Positions 36,153-48,394 of a DNA stretch of 64,000 nt are shown here, piece after piece; position 1 is the stretch's first letter, and each line of letters opens with the position of its first letter. The notes below the pieces were generated by a model that ran no database searches, had not been told where the DNA came from, and worked only from the letters and a program-made list of their open reading frames with translations. A program made the position numbers and the translations under genes. Origin of the DNA: Podospora pseudoanserina (taxonomy: Eukaryota; Ascomycota; Sordariomycetes; Sordariales; Podosporaceae); the NCBI RefSeq assembly GCF_035222485.1, contig NW_026946671.1, forward strand, positions 496,001 to 560,000. Direction: 5' to 3'.

Positions 36153-37605
36153 ACGCATTTGTTTTCTACTATTCTACATACAAACCGTTGCGTAGGCAAC
36201 ATGGCTTTTTGAGAAAGGTTGTGGAGCAAGTGACGGTCTGAAGAGCCGGGTTTGTTTTTACCTTACGGTTCAATTAGATATTACACGGACGACTCGAGAA
36301 GGAGCTACAAAGCAGAGAGTTGTTCACAAGCGCCGATTAATTTACACCGGCGGCGCGGTCCTTTTTTTTCATTTTTTTCATTTTTTTTTTTCAGTCGTGT
36401 TTATAACCGAACATACCTTTAGACTCGGTCTTTTTTTCACACATTCGGGTTGATACATTTTTTTTCGGGTGGTTTTTCCCCCCGACATTCTTGACACCAA
36501 ACAACCTGAGCTTTTTTCGAATTGGGGCACCGGGTTTGGGGGGTTTGGGATTTTTAACATCATACCTGGGAGTTTTTTTATGGCGGGGGTTGGTTGGGTT
36601 GGGAAAGGGATTTGGGAGGGAGCGAAGGTTTTGTCATTTTCTGTTTGTTGGGTGGGGTCAATAAAAAGAGCGATGGGCAAGGGGGTGAAGGAGAGGCGGT
36701 GATGGTGGCGCTGGTGCTGGTGGTGGTTTTCTTTCGATTTATTGATTTTGTTTGTGTACCATTAGCGAGAAAGGCGCATTTTTGCGAGAGGAAATTGAGC
36801 ATCAGTGGTTTTAAAGAAGCGGATTTGCTTATGCGTCCACGACTGCGGTGTGTATGACACACTGACTTGGGGTTGGGGTTGGGGGTTTGGGATTCCTTTG
36901 TTGGGTCTTTGTCAACAGTTGGCAAAGGGGCCCCTTTATTAGCCTCGACGGGGGGTTGGTGGTGGTCTGGACTTGAGTGACTGGACTAGGTACTTGGCCT
37001 GGCTGGGTATATGGCAATGGAGCATGGGAGTTGGGAGGGAAGGGAAAGGTGGTGGTTGGTTGGGAGGGAAAGGAAGGTGGTAGACGGGATGCGCTTGACT
37101 TGTGGGAAGACCTCAGACCTGGACGTTTGGCGATTGGGTTTGTGAACAGACGGGATTGGGCTTGAGGGATGGATGCTCTACAGTGTCTGCCTCTCTGGAT
37201 GGGGAATTCGTTGGTCACCTGGGAGAAGAGAGGTCTTAGTTACACAGGGGGTATAAATTCATGGGTTACATTTATGTCGGGTGGTTTGGCGACTTTGTGA
37301 CTTGTCTCATGAGTGCATGATTGGTGACGGCTTCAAGTCCTTTCCTACCCACCCACCCCAGTTCGCTATTTATCATGTTTCGGATTACATGACTCGTCTG
37401 GCTTCATATCGCCTTGGTTTCTTTTGTAAGGATGGGTGTGGTTACTACGTGTCATGTCCGAAACACTTATTCCCCTTTCCTTTTCGTCTGAATATCGAGT
37501 GGTGACTTGCCAACTGCCTGGCTGGTGATATTTTGTGGTTATTATGAGCCGAGAAAGATGTGAGACATAGGACCTAACTCTGCTGCCAACATCATCAAAG
37601 AACCA
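36153..37605. other. Gene-free spacer
   Basis: About 1.45 kb with many T homopolymers (36360-36560) and G-rich stretches, holding the RCO1 3' end. No credible gene. Confidence 0.55.
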
Positions 37606-37676
37606 GCATCAGTGGTTTAGTGGTAAAATCCATCGTTGCCATCGATGGGCCCCGTGTTCGATTCACGGCTGATGCA
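37606..37676 (+). tRNA. tRNA-Gly (anticodon GCC)
   Basis: A 71-nt cloverleaf without intron. The acceptor stem pairs GCATCAG with CTGATGC, with discriminator A. The D arm contains GGTTTAGTGGTA (A box). The anticodon stem CATCG/CGATG carries loop TTGCCAT, giving anticodon GCC. The T arm is CCGTG-TTCGATT-CACGG (B box). All stems pair cleanly. It reads GGC and GGU codons. No CCA is encoded, as expected for a eukaryotic nuclear gene. Confidence 0.97.
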
Positions 37677-38109
37677 TAATAACTTCTCTTTTGCATTTTT
37701 CGCATTCCTTCTCCACACACTCCGTCACTTTTCTTCTCGCTACTTTTAGTTTTCATTTCAGGCTGTTATGCTTTCTTTCTTGATACCTGCGTCAATGTTC
37801 TTCTTCATCTCTGGAATAACTGCAAGATAACCAAACCAATTAAACAATGCCTCAGATACAATGAACACCATGGCGGTAAAATCTGGCATTTTCCTACATG
37901 GGTACTCTTCCGTAAATGCCCTCGATAGTACTAGAAATATCCCTCACTACCAGTAAATACTCCTCCAACATCTTCAGGTACTCACTCCCACCCTCTTAGT
38001 TATGCAACACCCACAAACAACCCATACACCAAACCACCCCTTCCCTCAAACCAAAACCTACCCCTCCCCCTCCCCAATCCACTCCATATCTGCTTCATGT
38101 CCCCCCCCC
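37677..38109. other. Spacer between tRNA-Gly and KAP122
   Basis: T-rich sequence just after the tRNA (TTCTCTTTTGC) is a plausible Pol III terminator region. The rest is CT-rich with no gene. Confidence 0.5.
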
Positions 38110-41100
38110 CTAAGAAACATAAGCAAAACTACTCCCCCTACAAAGCAACCAAAACTCTCTCACAACCTGATTCGTCTGCCTCGCCCCCCTCAGACCAACC
38201 ACCTTTTTCAAAAACGCCGCCCTCTCAGCCATGCTAACCCTCTCCGCCGCCGCACTTGGAAAACCGCCGCCGTTCCCCCCCTCATCCGTCCTCGTCAGCG
38301 CCCCCTCCAGCCAAGCTTGCGCCTGAACCTGCTGAGTAACCAGCTTCTTGAGCGGTTCACTGAGTTTATCCAGCTCTGATCTGGCAGCATTCCCGCCAAT
38401 ATTGTTGATTAACGTTTGCGCCAACAACGGGCCAAAGTAAGACATTGCGTTGGAGACGTGGGAGGCGAGGTCTGGGGAGGGGGGTTTGAGGGTTATAAAG
38501 TTGCTCTATGAAAAAAAAAAAAAAAAAAAAGAAGGTTAGTGTAGTTTGGGAGCAAAGGGAGATGGGGGGTTAACATACCCAAAAGTCAGCTGCGGCAGTT
38601 TTGGGAAGGGGTTCCTTCCCGTTGAGGACTTTGAGCGTGAACATGAAGAAGAACTCGAGCATCTGCCCCGGTTGGACTTGGAAGAGGACTTCGGGGTATT
38701 TGGACAGGACTCTGTCGATGAGGCAGATGCCGTTTTGGGAGATTTCCGTGTCTGCTTCTGGTTCTGGGGCTGTGTCAGCTAGGTGTGATGAAATAGTGAA
38801 AAAAAGGGGTGTGGAAGGTTACCTGGGAGCTTCTGAAGCAAGGCAATGACCCATGGCACCAGGCGGACGAGCTGATTCGGCACAATCGCCTTTGGCCCTC
38901 TGTATAGCGACCCCACAAAGGAGCAAGCGGTGCTGAGAAGCGTTCCCATCCGAGGCGTCTCAAACGGCTGTTGAACAAAGTAGTTGGTGATGATGTCAGC
39001 AGGGAAGACAAATGGGCCTGGTTCCGTCTCTGAGAACCCAGCACGCAGGATGTTGCAGATAATCTCTACAATCTCTCCTGTAGTGCTGAAAACCTGTTGA
39101 ACACCTATGAGAAGGCTGACAATGTCGGCCTGTAGCGCAGCAAGCTTCTCGCTTGTTCTGGCAACCTGCGATTCGTCTTCCAAATCCACAGGAGACTCCT
39201 TGACATCTTGCATGCCTTTCGACATGCTGGCAATGCACCTCATTGACCGAAGTGCAATGTGGAGGGAGATGCCCTCCACAAGTGGAAGAGATGAGGGAAT
39301 AGGGGGATCAAGACCCCTCAGGACATTTGGGTTTGTCAGGTCCACCAAGCCAGGCTGTGATCTGAGCTGGACGGCGAACTCAAAGTCCTTCTTGAAGATC
39401 GTGTAAAGCTCCTCGAATTTCTGCAGCTTCTCATTTTCGTCCGTGATGGACTGGATGATAGAGGCAACGGCAAGCACGATCCTCTCCTCGGCTAGAGCAT
39501 CAAGCACCTGTCTTCCACGGATGTCCTGGTAGTGTCTGATGAATGTGCCCGCCTCGCCAGTCAAAATGGTACGGCACGAAGAGCAAAGGGTAGAGATCGA
39601 CCGTGCCGAAGGGCCACCGAGAACAGAGTCCCCCACAGCAGCGAAGAGAAGATTCAGGGCATTCGGCAGGTAGTCTGCATGGCGCTCAAAGTACTCGCAG
39701 TACCTCTCGATCAACGACAGCCCCGTCTGGCGGAGGCGCAGTGGTACGGCGGCTTGGCCCTGACCAAGAAGGTCAAAAAATTGAGAAGCAAAGACCTTGC
39801 TCAGCTCGGCATCATACTTGCTGTCCTCAGAGATACAATCGGAGAGAGCACCAAGACAGAACGCCGTGGCCTCAAGCTCGGCCCACGACTCTGAGGCGAG
39901 CGCTTGAAGGAAGAGGTTGGCGAAGAAAGAAATGAGATCCAGACCTTCGAGGGTGAAAACTGACTGAAGCATATCTGCAACATCCTTTCTGGCGTCACAG
40001 AATGCAGCACGCTCAGCAGAGTCCCATTCAGCAAAGATTTCCGTTGAGGGCCACTGGATCTTGCGCCAGCTGTTTGTCACCACCGCCTTAAGGTGCCGTT
40101 CAGCATATGGTTTCCAGACAGGTGACTGATCCCCGTCCGAGAAGGTGCAGTCGATCATTGTTTCAATGAAGGTTGACCAGAACTCGAGGGCGGGCACGAA
40201 GATGGCGTCATCTCCGACCAAGTACCCGTCAGTGGCAAGAAGCCCACTTAAGCTTTCCAGGAATCTCTGAGACCGCTCATCTGTACCCTCCAGCAAGGCT
40301 TGCACCTGGGCATCGCCATAGGCTAGCATCAGTAGTCCAAAAGAAATTCCATCCTCGCGGTGGTTCCCGTGGAGAACTTGCTGATAGTGGTTCGCAGCCC
40401 ACTGGCTTTCAAAGAAAGAAGAAAGCGCGTCATAGTGCGCTTTGGTGAAGAAACCCGAGTAGTTCTGCAGCACATCACTGAAGAGCTCGGCGGTAGCTTG
40501 AAAAAGATGTTCGTTGGTGAAGCATTGCAATGCTGGATCAACCAGTTGTCGGAGTGGTGTCACCAACAGGTCTACATCGGACGACGCTCGTTGGGCGTAA
40601 AGGATCCAAGCCTAGGTCTAGTGTTGGCTCCTTCATCTGTCAAGAACATGATGCCGTCGATGTGACTTACCTGGAAGCATGCCAGTGTTTCCTCCTGAGT
40701 CTTGAGCCCGACCTCGTCAATAGGTGGAGCAAAGCCGCGGGCGAGGAGACAAGTGGCGTCCTGACCGTTTTTGGCGAGTCTTTGGTGGACTTCTGCACTG
40801 TACTATCGTAAGTCATCATCACATTTCGTAGATCGAAGGAACTTACTATTTGATCGAGTTCATGTCGGTCTTGCCGACTTCCTCCACCAACGACGTGACA
40901 AACCAAATAGCCACCTTGAGCTTCTGGCTATCCAGATTACCCACGAGGATATCTGTCGACAAGGCATCATCTAGATTCTCCACGGGCACGCCTCTGCCGA
41001 GATCCAGGCAATAGATAAAATGACGAACGCAGGCGGGCCACACGTGGGAGAAAAGTACAAAGTAGGTAATGAGCGCCGAACACAGCTTCTTGGTAACGAA

Positions 41101-41558
41101 GGGAGCCGCCCTGTCGCTCAGCGACTGGATGGTCCAGCTGATGATGTTCTCAAGAAGAAGCTTGGCATCGTCTTCATTCAGACCAGCGCTACATACATGG
41201 TTAGTGTTCAGGTCTTGCTGGTGGCGAGGAGGGCCGCACTGGAGCTATGTACCTATCTCGGTTGAGTTTGACAATCAGGGTTAGCGCGGCGTAAAACCTG
41301 ATGTTGTCTTCTGGGTGAGCAATGAGACTCTCGGCAAGCTGCCACCCTTCCGGTGACCTCTGAAGTCGCTGAAGAACCTCTTGTATTCTGGAGATGGTTT
41401 CAGGGGGGTTTGGCTGATAGAGCGCTCGGATCAACTGTGGGTTGGGTGTTAACACATGATTTCTTTTTCGTTTGCGAGCAGCCACACAGCTGGCGGCAGA
41501 AGACATCACTTACTGCTTCCACCTCGGCGAGGCTTGTTGGTAATGGTAAGGGATCCAT
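38110..41558 (-). CDS. kap122: Importin-beta-like karyopherin, Kap122/Pdr6 (importin-13) type
   Basis: Seven exons on the minus strand: 41514-41558, 41253-41434, 40847-41188, 40671-40797, 38823-40611, 38579-38778 and 38110-38505, giving 1,026 residues. It is a HEAT-repeat nuclear transport receptor. The N-terminal importin domain contains LIRALYQPNPPETISRIQ and LQRLQRSPEGWQLAESLI, followed by IRFYAALTLIVKLNRD. Length and all-helical character fit the beta-karyopherin family. Kap122 imports TFIIA and other cargo in yeast; importin 13 does both import and export. The sixth exon has two acceptors 9 nt apart (exon start 38778 or 38769), both in frame. The last exon continues the same helical protein and ends at TAG. 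Confidence 0.88.
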
Positions 41559-42674
41559 AGCCGTGTTGGATAAGTTTGGTTTTAAAGTTGGTTTCTGATG
41601 TTGCAGTTGTGTGTCGTCTGGTCTGAAAAAGATGAAGTGCTGTTAGAGGTCGGGTGTCAAGAGAAGTGGTTCTGATTGGTTGACCTTTTTCCTAGCAGAC
41701 AAGCTCGGTCCTTCCCTTGTTAGTGAACCTTGCTGATGTTATGGATAGTTATTTGTTCTGTGTGGCAGAATGGACACCTAAAATCAGGAGAACTGTCTTT
41801 GGGAAATTCTTTCTGCTTACCTATTGTATGGGCTGAATGTTATTCGGTCGTGGCTGCCTTGTTGGACATTTCAGTGATGCTAGGCAACTCTTACTCTCTA
41901 GTGGGGTTCCCCTTATCGGGTTTGATATCAGCAATATGTCTCTATTGAAGAGTGCTTGTATATTCAACAGGGTTGCTAGTTTGGTCATTCCCTTCAGCTG
42001 GAGATCGAGGACACACCTCAAGTTCCGACCACACTCTTATCGCCTGTCGTTGCTGCACCCCATACACACCACTCACAAGTGTCACCCTCAGGTTCCCGTG
42101 CGGGTGAGACCATGCATCATGTGGATAACCGTACGGCAAGCCAGTTGACGGTACTGGTGGAGGCCAGTCCTTTCAACAGAATGCCACGTGAGGTCTCCCA
42201 GAGCTCCCAATCTATCGCAATGGTTACCTTCAGGAGCATCAGAAACTTGCCGCGAAATGCCGTCTTCAATTACATGGGAGATGCTGCCCGGGTTCCCCCT
42301 TCCCAATACGGCGGCGGGGCCAGCGCCTTGCAGAGGAGCGGGCAGCATAGGGTGGGGCTCGATGCACTGAATGCGGGCAACCTCACCCACTCAAAGGACC
42401 CCTCATCAGCTCCCACCAAGCTAGCACTTAACTTGGGAATCTGAGAAGCCCACGACAACGCAACTCAACCAACCAACCATCTTCAAGAAGCCGGTCTTTG
42501 AGAACAATTCAAGGCTTGCTCCGGTTGTGGGACGCTTCTTCTCTTGTTTCGTTATACCCTTCCGTCCCCTGCATTCCGGCCCTTTCTTCGGTGCCGGCCA
42601 ACACGTTGTGAGTGGTGTGTTTGGTCCGACCAACCCACCTCGCCAATAGATATATAGAGATTACCTGCCTCCTC
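41559..42674. other. Divergent intergenic region KAP122 / aminopeptidase
   Basis: About 1.1 kb containing the two promoters. Short frames around 42079-42444 have no recognisable similarity. Confidence 0.55.
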
Positions 42675-44933
42675 ATGCGCCATATATGGGCCTTTCCTAG
42701 CTTAACAGCACTCTCTCTGTTCCAAGCTTCTGCTGCATCCGCTGTACCTAGAACTCGCCAAGCTATCAACACCAGCTCCCCCCTCGCCCTGTTCCGTACT
42801 AAGACACGATTCCGCACCCAAGTCCAACTCCTGAGCAACAGTGCTACTAAGACGACACTTGTTGAAGAGATGGTGACTGTTGATACCACGAGCCGGCTGG
42901 CCGCCCTACGGTCCTTGATGAAGGAGCGCAACCTTCATGTCTATGGTAGGTTATACAACCATCTCTCACGCCGCCCTTATCCATCCACCAACGCCAGGAG
43001 ATGCCTTTCGTCTTATCTCCTCCAACAGCCGCAGCTAACACCTGGTTCTTCCAGTTGTACCATCCGAAGATAGCCATGCCTCCGAGTATATCGCCGACTG
43101 CGATGCCCGCCGCACATTTATCTCTGGCTTCTCCGGGTCAGCAGGAACCGCCATCGTGACCCTGGACAAGGCAGCTCTCGCCACAGACGGCCGATACTTC
43201 AACCAAGCTTCCAAGCAGCTGGATTCCAACTGGTATTTGCTCAAGACTGGTATGCAGGATGTACCAACCTGGCAGGAATGGGCGACGCAGGAAGCAGAGG
43301 GTGGTAAGCTGATTGGTGTCGACCCTCAGCTGATTTCCAGCGCCATTGCCGAGAAGCTCGATGAGGATATCAAAAACGCCGGTGGTGGTGGTCTTGTTGG
43401 GATCAAAGAAAACCTGGTAGACCTTGTCTGGGGCTCTGAGCAACCACCTCGCCCCAGCAACAGTGTATTCCTCTTGGGCCAGCAATACGCTGGAAAGGAC
43501 ACGGCAGCGAAGCTTGCCGATCTCCGCAAGGAGCTGGATAAGAAGAAGGCGGCTGGTTTTGTTCTTTCCATGCTTGACGAGATCGCTTGGCTCTTCAACC
43601 TCCGCGGCAGCGATATCGCTTACAACCCGGTCTTCTTTTCGTACGCGATTGTGACGCAGGCCTCGGCTACACTTTACATTGACGAAGCGAAATTGACCGA
43701 CGAGTGCAAGACCTATCTTGAACGAAACAAGGTTACCATTAAGCCCTATGGTGCTCTGTTTGAGGACAGCGAGGAGCTTGCTCGCCGAGCAGAGGCCGAT
43801 TCCAAGGACGCCAAGCCCAGGAAGTATCTCATTTCGAGTAAGGGGTCATGGGCTCTGAAGCTGGCATTGGGAGGTAACAAGTTTGTCGATGAAGTCCGGA
43901 GTCCAGTTGGTGATGCCAAGGCTGTCAAGAATGATGTTGAATTGAATGGCATGAGAAACTGCCACATTCGCGACGGCGCTGCTCTGACAGAGTTTTTTGC
44001 CTGGTTGGAAGACCAACTTGTGAACCAGAAGGCTCAGCTGGATGAGGTGGATGCGGCCGACAAGCTGGAGCAGATCAGGTCAAAGCACAAGGACTTTGTT
44101 GGACTTTCCTTTGATACTATTTCCTCGACAGGGGCGAAGTGAGTACTTCTTTTTGTGAGAGACGGGATGCGGTGGTTGCTGACGAGGTATTAGTGCTGCT
44201 GTCATTCACTACAAGCCAGAGAAGGGTGCCTGCAAGATCATTGATCCCAATGCCATCTACCTCTGCGATTCCGGGGCTCAGTACCTGGACGGCACCACAG
44301 ACACCACCAGAACGCTTCATTTTGGAACGCCAACCGCCAAGGAAAAGAAGGCCTACACCTTGGTTCTCAAGGGTAACATCGCCTTGGATTCGGTAGTCTT
44401 CCCCAAGGGAACTAGTGGTTTCGCCATCGATGTCATGGCCCGTCAATTTCTTTGGGTGAGTCTAAGGATGTGTGTATGCAAAGTGGTACCCGCTGACAGA
44501 TGATTAGAAATATGGCCTCGACTATCGCCATGGTACAGGCCACGGTGTAGGCTCGTTCCTAAACGTGCACGAGGGGCCCATCGGCATCGGTACAAGGAAA
44601 CAGTATATCGACGTTGCCCTGGCCGCTGGCAATGTGCTCTCGATCGAACCAGGCTACTACGAAGATGAAGCATTCGGTATCCGCATTGAAAACCTCGCCA
44701 TTGTGAAGGAGGTCAAGACGGAGCATTCGTTTGGCGACAAGCCATACCTCGGATTCGAGCATGTCACCATGGTTCCGTACGCCCGCAATCTCATTGATGA
44801 GACCCTTCTCACACCGGATGAAAAGGATTGGCTGAACCGGGCCAACAAGAAGATTCTCGAGAAAACGCTTGGATACTTTGAGAATGATCCTCTGACAAAG
44901 GCCTGGTTGTTGCGGGAGACGCAGCCTTTTTGA
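42675..44933 (+). CDS. ampp: Xaa-Pro aminopeptidase P (M24B)
   Basis: Exons 42675-42945, 43055-44138, 44194-44455 and 44508-44933, giving 680 residues. The enzyme removes an N-terminal residue that precedes proline, using two Mn ions. Two creatinase-like N-terminal domains ([31 protein letters not shown]) precede the pita-bread catalytic domain. Metal ligands appear in order: Asp pair in [16 protein letters not shown], His in HGTGHGVG, Glu in IEPGYYE and Glu in RIEN. The 65-residue N-terminal extension before the internal ATG at 42870 ([10 protein letters not shown], the usual cytosolic start) is Arg/Ser-rich with a hydrophobic start. It may direct mitochondrial or secretory sorting. Confidence 0.95.
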
Positions 44934-45024
44934 TTGCCTTGTTGTCATGGTGGGGAAGAATTTTGATTTTTTTTTTCTGGTCGGGATTGTCTAGAACGTA
45001 TACCCCTAACGGACTTTTTCAGAA

Positions 45025-45652
45025 TTAAAAGGACATGAAGGCCGACATGGCAAAGGCAATGGCAAAGGAGAGCTTGAAGGCAGTGTGTTGGTTGAGGGCC
45101 GCTAGGATGCGGGAACCCTGGAAACGCTCACGGAGGCGGAGGTACTTGACCAGGTCGAGTCCGGAGCGAGAGGCGACCTGGTGGAAGGTGTTAGCAAGAA
45201 TGATGAAAGTGCGCGAGGCACGGAGACGTGTCTACATCAGCAATGAAGTATTATCACTAGTTTTGGTGATGAGAAATAGCAATAAATTAAGTATTAGTCG
45301 CCTTACTTACTTGGATGGTGAGCATGCCTATTCCTGCCAGGAGGACGAGGGTTTTGGAGAAGACCGAGACTAGGAGGCCGACGGCGAAGCCTGTGATGGG
45401 GTGCGTGTTAGGATGATTGGATATGACGATGTGAGAGGAGGGATTCAAAATCATACCTGAGAGACTACCGCCAGAAAGCTGTTTGATGATTTCTGGGTCT
45501 AGCCGGTCTTTTCTCTCGGGACGGGTGGTTGAGAAGGATTTGTTAGACGAGGGGATGGCATCCATGCGCATTGGTCTTTGGTTGTGGATTGCGAGGAGAG
45601 AGGTTGTGAGGCCGAGGCTGAGGGTGCGGTTGAGGAGGAGACGGGTGGCCAT
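45025..45652 (-). CDS. FUN14-domain mitochondrial membrane protein
   Basis: Exons on the minus strand: 45457-45652, 45311-45390 and 45025-45177, giving 142 residues. The N-terminus (MATRLLLNRTLSLGL) looks like a mitochondrial targeting sequence. The FUN14 signature follows as GGSLSGFAVGLLVSVFSKTLVLLAG, then IQVASRSGLDLVKYL. A final hydrophobic segment (FKLSFAIAFAMSAFMSF) ends the protein, giving two or three predicted membrane segments. Metazoan FUNDC1 is an outer-membrane mitophagy receptor, but fungal members lack the clear N-terminal LC3-interacting motif. The function in fungi is not established. Confidence 0.85.
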
Positions 45653-46150
45653 TTTGGTTGTTGAGGGAGATACTGTAGATGGTGAGAGTTTGGTGAGAAT
45701 GGTGAGCATTATGATCCGGATCGGACATAAAAGGGGTGAGTGAGGGTAGGTAATGTACATGCAAGTGGTGAGCTGTGGTTGGTTGGTGAGTGAGGTGAAG
45801 CTGGGGGTTGAGGTGTGTACATAGGGGAGCCGTGACGTAATTGGTGGTCGTTGACAGGGGCAGGGGAGCTTGGACCAACGCGGGGGGGGGGAGGCGAGCG
45901 CCAAGAGGGGTGTGGGGAACGCGTTCTTTGGCTTTTTGTTGTCTGTGCAAAGACGCGTTTTGTGGTTTTAAACCTTTTGGGACGAAGAGAAGGTCGCAAC
46001 TTTCTTCCCAGGGTTGATACCGGGTAGCAAAACTATCTTGATCGCGCAATCAGAATTCTACACACACAGGACGAATTATCATCAATATCAGATAACAGAC
46101 AAATAATCGCCGCGCAATAACACCACCCACCAAAGCAGAAAAAGTTCACG
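45653..46150. other. Divergent promoter region FUN14 / charged nuclear protein
   Basis: About 500 bases between head-to-head starts, with a G homopolymer near 45880. No gene evident. Confidence 0.6.
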
Positions 46151-48007
46151 ATGCCTCGCCCCAAGCGCGATCGCGCAACAACGCGCACCCGCCCAATGGC
46201 CACGGCTGCGACGGGGAATTCCTCCTCGCCACCGCCTATTCCTGTGTTGCCCAAGCCCGCGCAGGCCGAGCGAGCCGGGACTGAACTCCCAAGCGATATC
46301 TACGACGTGAGCGACGCCGAAAAAGAGCGGCGGAAACTCCGTGCCTCGGCCAAAAAGACCATCGCCGCCGAACAACAGCACACCCTCGAGCTTGAACCAG
46401 ACCAAGTCCGCGCGTTGGACAGCTCGAGAAAACAACGCGATGATGCCTTAGCCAGGTTGCGGGATGTGACCTCTGCGTCTAAGGAAGGGTCAGAGTTGGA
46501 TGTGACGCTGGGGAGTCTGGATGATGATAGTAGTTTGGGGCTGGGGGATGAGTCGACTGAAGTTGAGGGGGTGTCAAGGGCGACGGATACCTCGACTTTT
46601 AACATTGCGGGGTTTAAGAGGAGGCCGAGGCAGAGTAGTGTTCAGGGCAGGGGGGAGAGCGGGTTGATTAGGCCGAGTAGTAGGGGCCAGGGGACGCCGA
46701 GTATTAGTACGACCATTAGCTTTGGGAGGTTCAAGAGAAGGCAGAGGGAGCCGAGTATACTTGGGACAGGGAGGAAGGAGAGGAGGGTCAGAAGTGTTTC
46801 GCGGGGGAGCCAGGCGGGGAGGAATAGAGAGGTGCTTGGGAGGGAGGATGAGGGGGAGGTTTCACCCGTTGATGGGGGGAAGAGGAGGAGTACGAGGGGA
46901 CGGTCGAGGGGGGTGGAGAGTGTGGATGGGTCGCCGGTTGCGGCTGGGTCGAGAAAGAGGAAGAGTTTGGAGAGCCATGAGGATGGGAGGGAGAAGAGGT
47001 TGGCGGTGGAGGGGGGCGATATGGAGATGGGGAGTGGAGATGAGCCGGATTTGGACTTTGATATTGATGCTGAGTTGGAACCGAGAGTTGAGTCGCCTGC
47101 GAGGGAACAACAAGATGGGGATGTTCACCAGTCTATCGAACTTCACGAGCAGCCGTCGATTTCCTCGCCTCTGTCTACGCCACCCCGGCAGCTTTCCGCC
47201 CCACCACAGTTGAGCGAGGACAATGATCCGGATATGGCCCCTCCATTGTCGAGCAGCCCAGCCTCTGAGGCTGGTAGTCCGGTCGCATGGCCTTCACTGG
47301 ATGCGCTCGCGCAGAGAAAATACAACACGCGAACTGTGCCGTCCAAGACCCCAGAGCTGGAAGACGACGGCATGGGATCGAGTATCTCCTCCCCTCCCTC
47401 CCTCACACACTCGCCAAACTACCGTGCGAAATCCAAACCGCCAGTCGTCAAGAAAAAGGCTCCACCACTACCCAAGAGCTCAGCCGATCTCGCGTCTCTC
47501 CTTCCCCGAAGAAAGACCTCGAGCAAGAATAAGAACCGCAAGGGCTCCCACAGTACCGATCCGTTCGATATCGACGACGGTGAAGCCTCAGAGGAGGAGG
47601 AAGCTCCGCCGCCCACGAGGAGGGCAGCCAAGAAGGCCCTTTCCAAGACTGCGTCAACAGCCAATAAGGGCAAGCAAAAAGAGTCTGCTGTGGCTGCTGA
47701 TCCCAAGGGGAAGAAGAAGCGCGTTACCAGGACCTATGGCTCCAAGGCTCACGAACAGGAGAAGGAGAATGATGGTGATGTTGACGGTGACCGAGAAGGC
47801 GATAGTATCGTTGTCGGTAGCGGCAGCAATGAGCCAGAGGACGAGGAAGAGGAGGAGCTCCCAGATGCGGAGACGACGGTGATGCTGAAGGAGAGATTGG
47901 GTGAGGAGCTGCAGAAGGCGGTGAAGAAGTTTAAGGAGGTGGACCAGTGGGAGCTGTCGTTTGAGGAGGTGGAGGGGAGCAGTAGTCCGATGAGGGATGC
48001 TCGTTAA
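46151..48007 (+). CDS. Unrecognised highly charged, disordered, probably nuclear protein
   Basis: A single open frame of 618 residues starting with an ATG preceded by a purine-rich leader. The sequence is dominated by Arg, Lys, Ser, Glu and Pro. A possible coiled-coil segment lies near residues 50-105 (DVSDAEKERRKLRASAKK, then SRKQRDDALARLRDV). Several basic clusters resemble nuclear localisation signals (KRRPRQSS, RKRKSLE, KKKRVTRTYG). A short C-terminal conserved-looking block contains LKERLGEELQKAVKKFKEVDQWELSFEEVE. I do not recognise the family. Its composition suggests a chromatin or kinetochore-associated protein, but that is only a guess. Codon usage changes sharply near 47100, from G-rich to C-rich. 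Confidence 0.7.
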   Translation: MPRPKRDRATTRTRPMATAATGNSSSPPPIPVLPKPAQAERAGTELPSDIYDVSDAEKERRKLRASAKKTIAAEQQHTLELEPDQVRALDSSRKQRDDALARLRDVTSASKEGSELDVTLGSLDDDSSLGLGDESTEVEGVSRATDTSTFNIAGFKRRPRQSSVQGRGESGLIRPSSRGQGTPSISTTISFGRFKRRQREPSILGTGRKERRVRSVSRGSQAGRNREVLGREDEGEVSPVDGGKRRSTRGRSRGVESVDGSPVAAGSRKRKSLESHEDGREKRLAVEGGDMEMGSGDEPDLDFDIDAELEPRVESPAREQQDGDVHQSIELHEQPSISSPLSTPPRQLSAPPQLSEDNDPDMAPPLSSSPASEAGSPVAWPSLDALAQRKYNTRTVPSKTPELEDDGMGSSISSPPSLTHSPNYRAKSKPPVVKKKAPPLPKSSADLASLLPRRKTSSKNKNRKGSHSTDPFDIDDGEASEEEEAPPPTRRAAKKALSKTASTANKGKQKESAVAADPKGKKKRVTRTYGSKAHEQEKENDGDVDGDREGDSIVVGSGSNEPEDEEEEELPDAETTVMLKERLGEELQKAVKKFKEVDQWELSFEEVEGSSSPMRDAR

Positions 48008-48394
48008 TTTTTCATCATTTAAACGAGCGGTTGGAATGGGAAAGGCAATACTGTCGGGTTTGTGCTGGGATGAAATGGGATGGGACGATTTGATACTTTT
48101 GTTTTTGCACTACATAGCTGGATGAACACGGAATGGGGGGGCGGGAATAGCGGTTGCTTGACTACAACTCGGGTACTTATGGGGGTTTATTAGTCGTTAA
48201 TATCACTACTTTGCCTCGACGACCGCATTAGCTTGGAGTTTTCTTCGGGGATTACATACCAGATTAGCTGCACATAGCTGGATACACAAATTATACACAT
48301 CACCCAACTTGTTACTTCTCAAGTGAGCAAGATATGTGCTAGGCAAATATTCATTCATAAATCATTTCTCAATTGGCATCTTTTTCCCCTTCCA
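48008..48394. other. Convergent intergenic region
   Basis: About 390 bases between two stop codons, presumably both 3' UTRs. Nothing else seen. Confidence 0.6.

Noticed and set aside
42079-42444. Possible small gene of 121 codons in the KAP122/aminopeptidase spacer
   Set aside because: No recognisable domain, overlapped by frames on the other strand, and sits where the aminopeptidase promoter should be.
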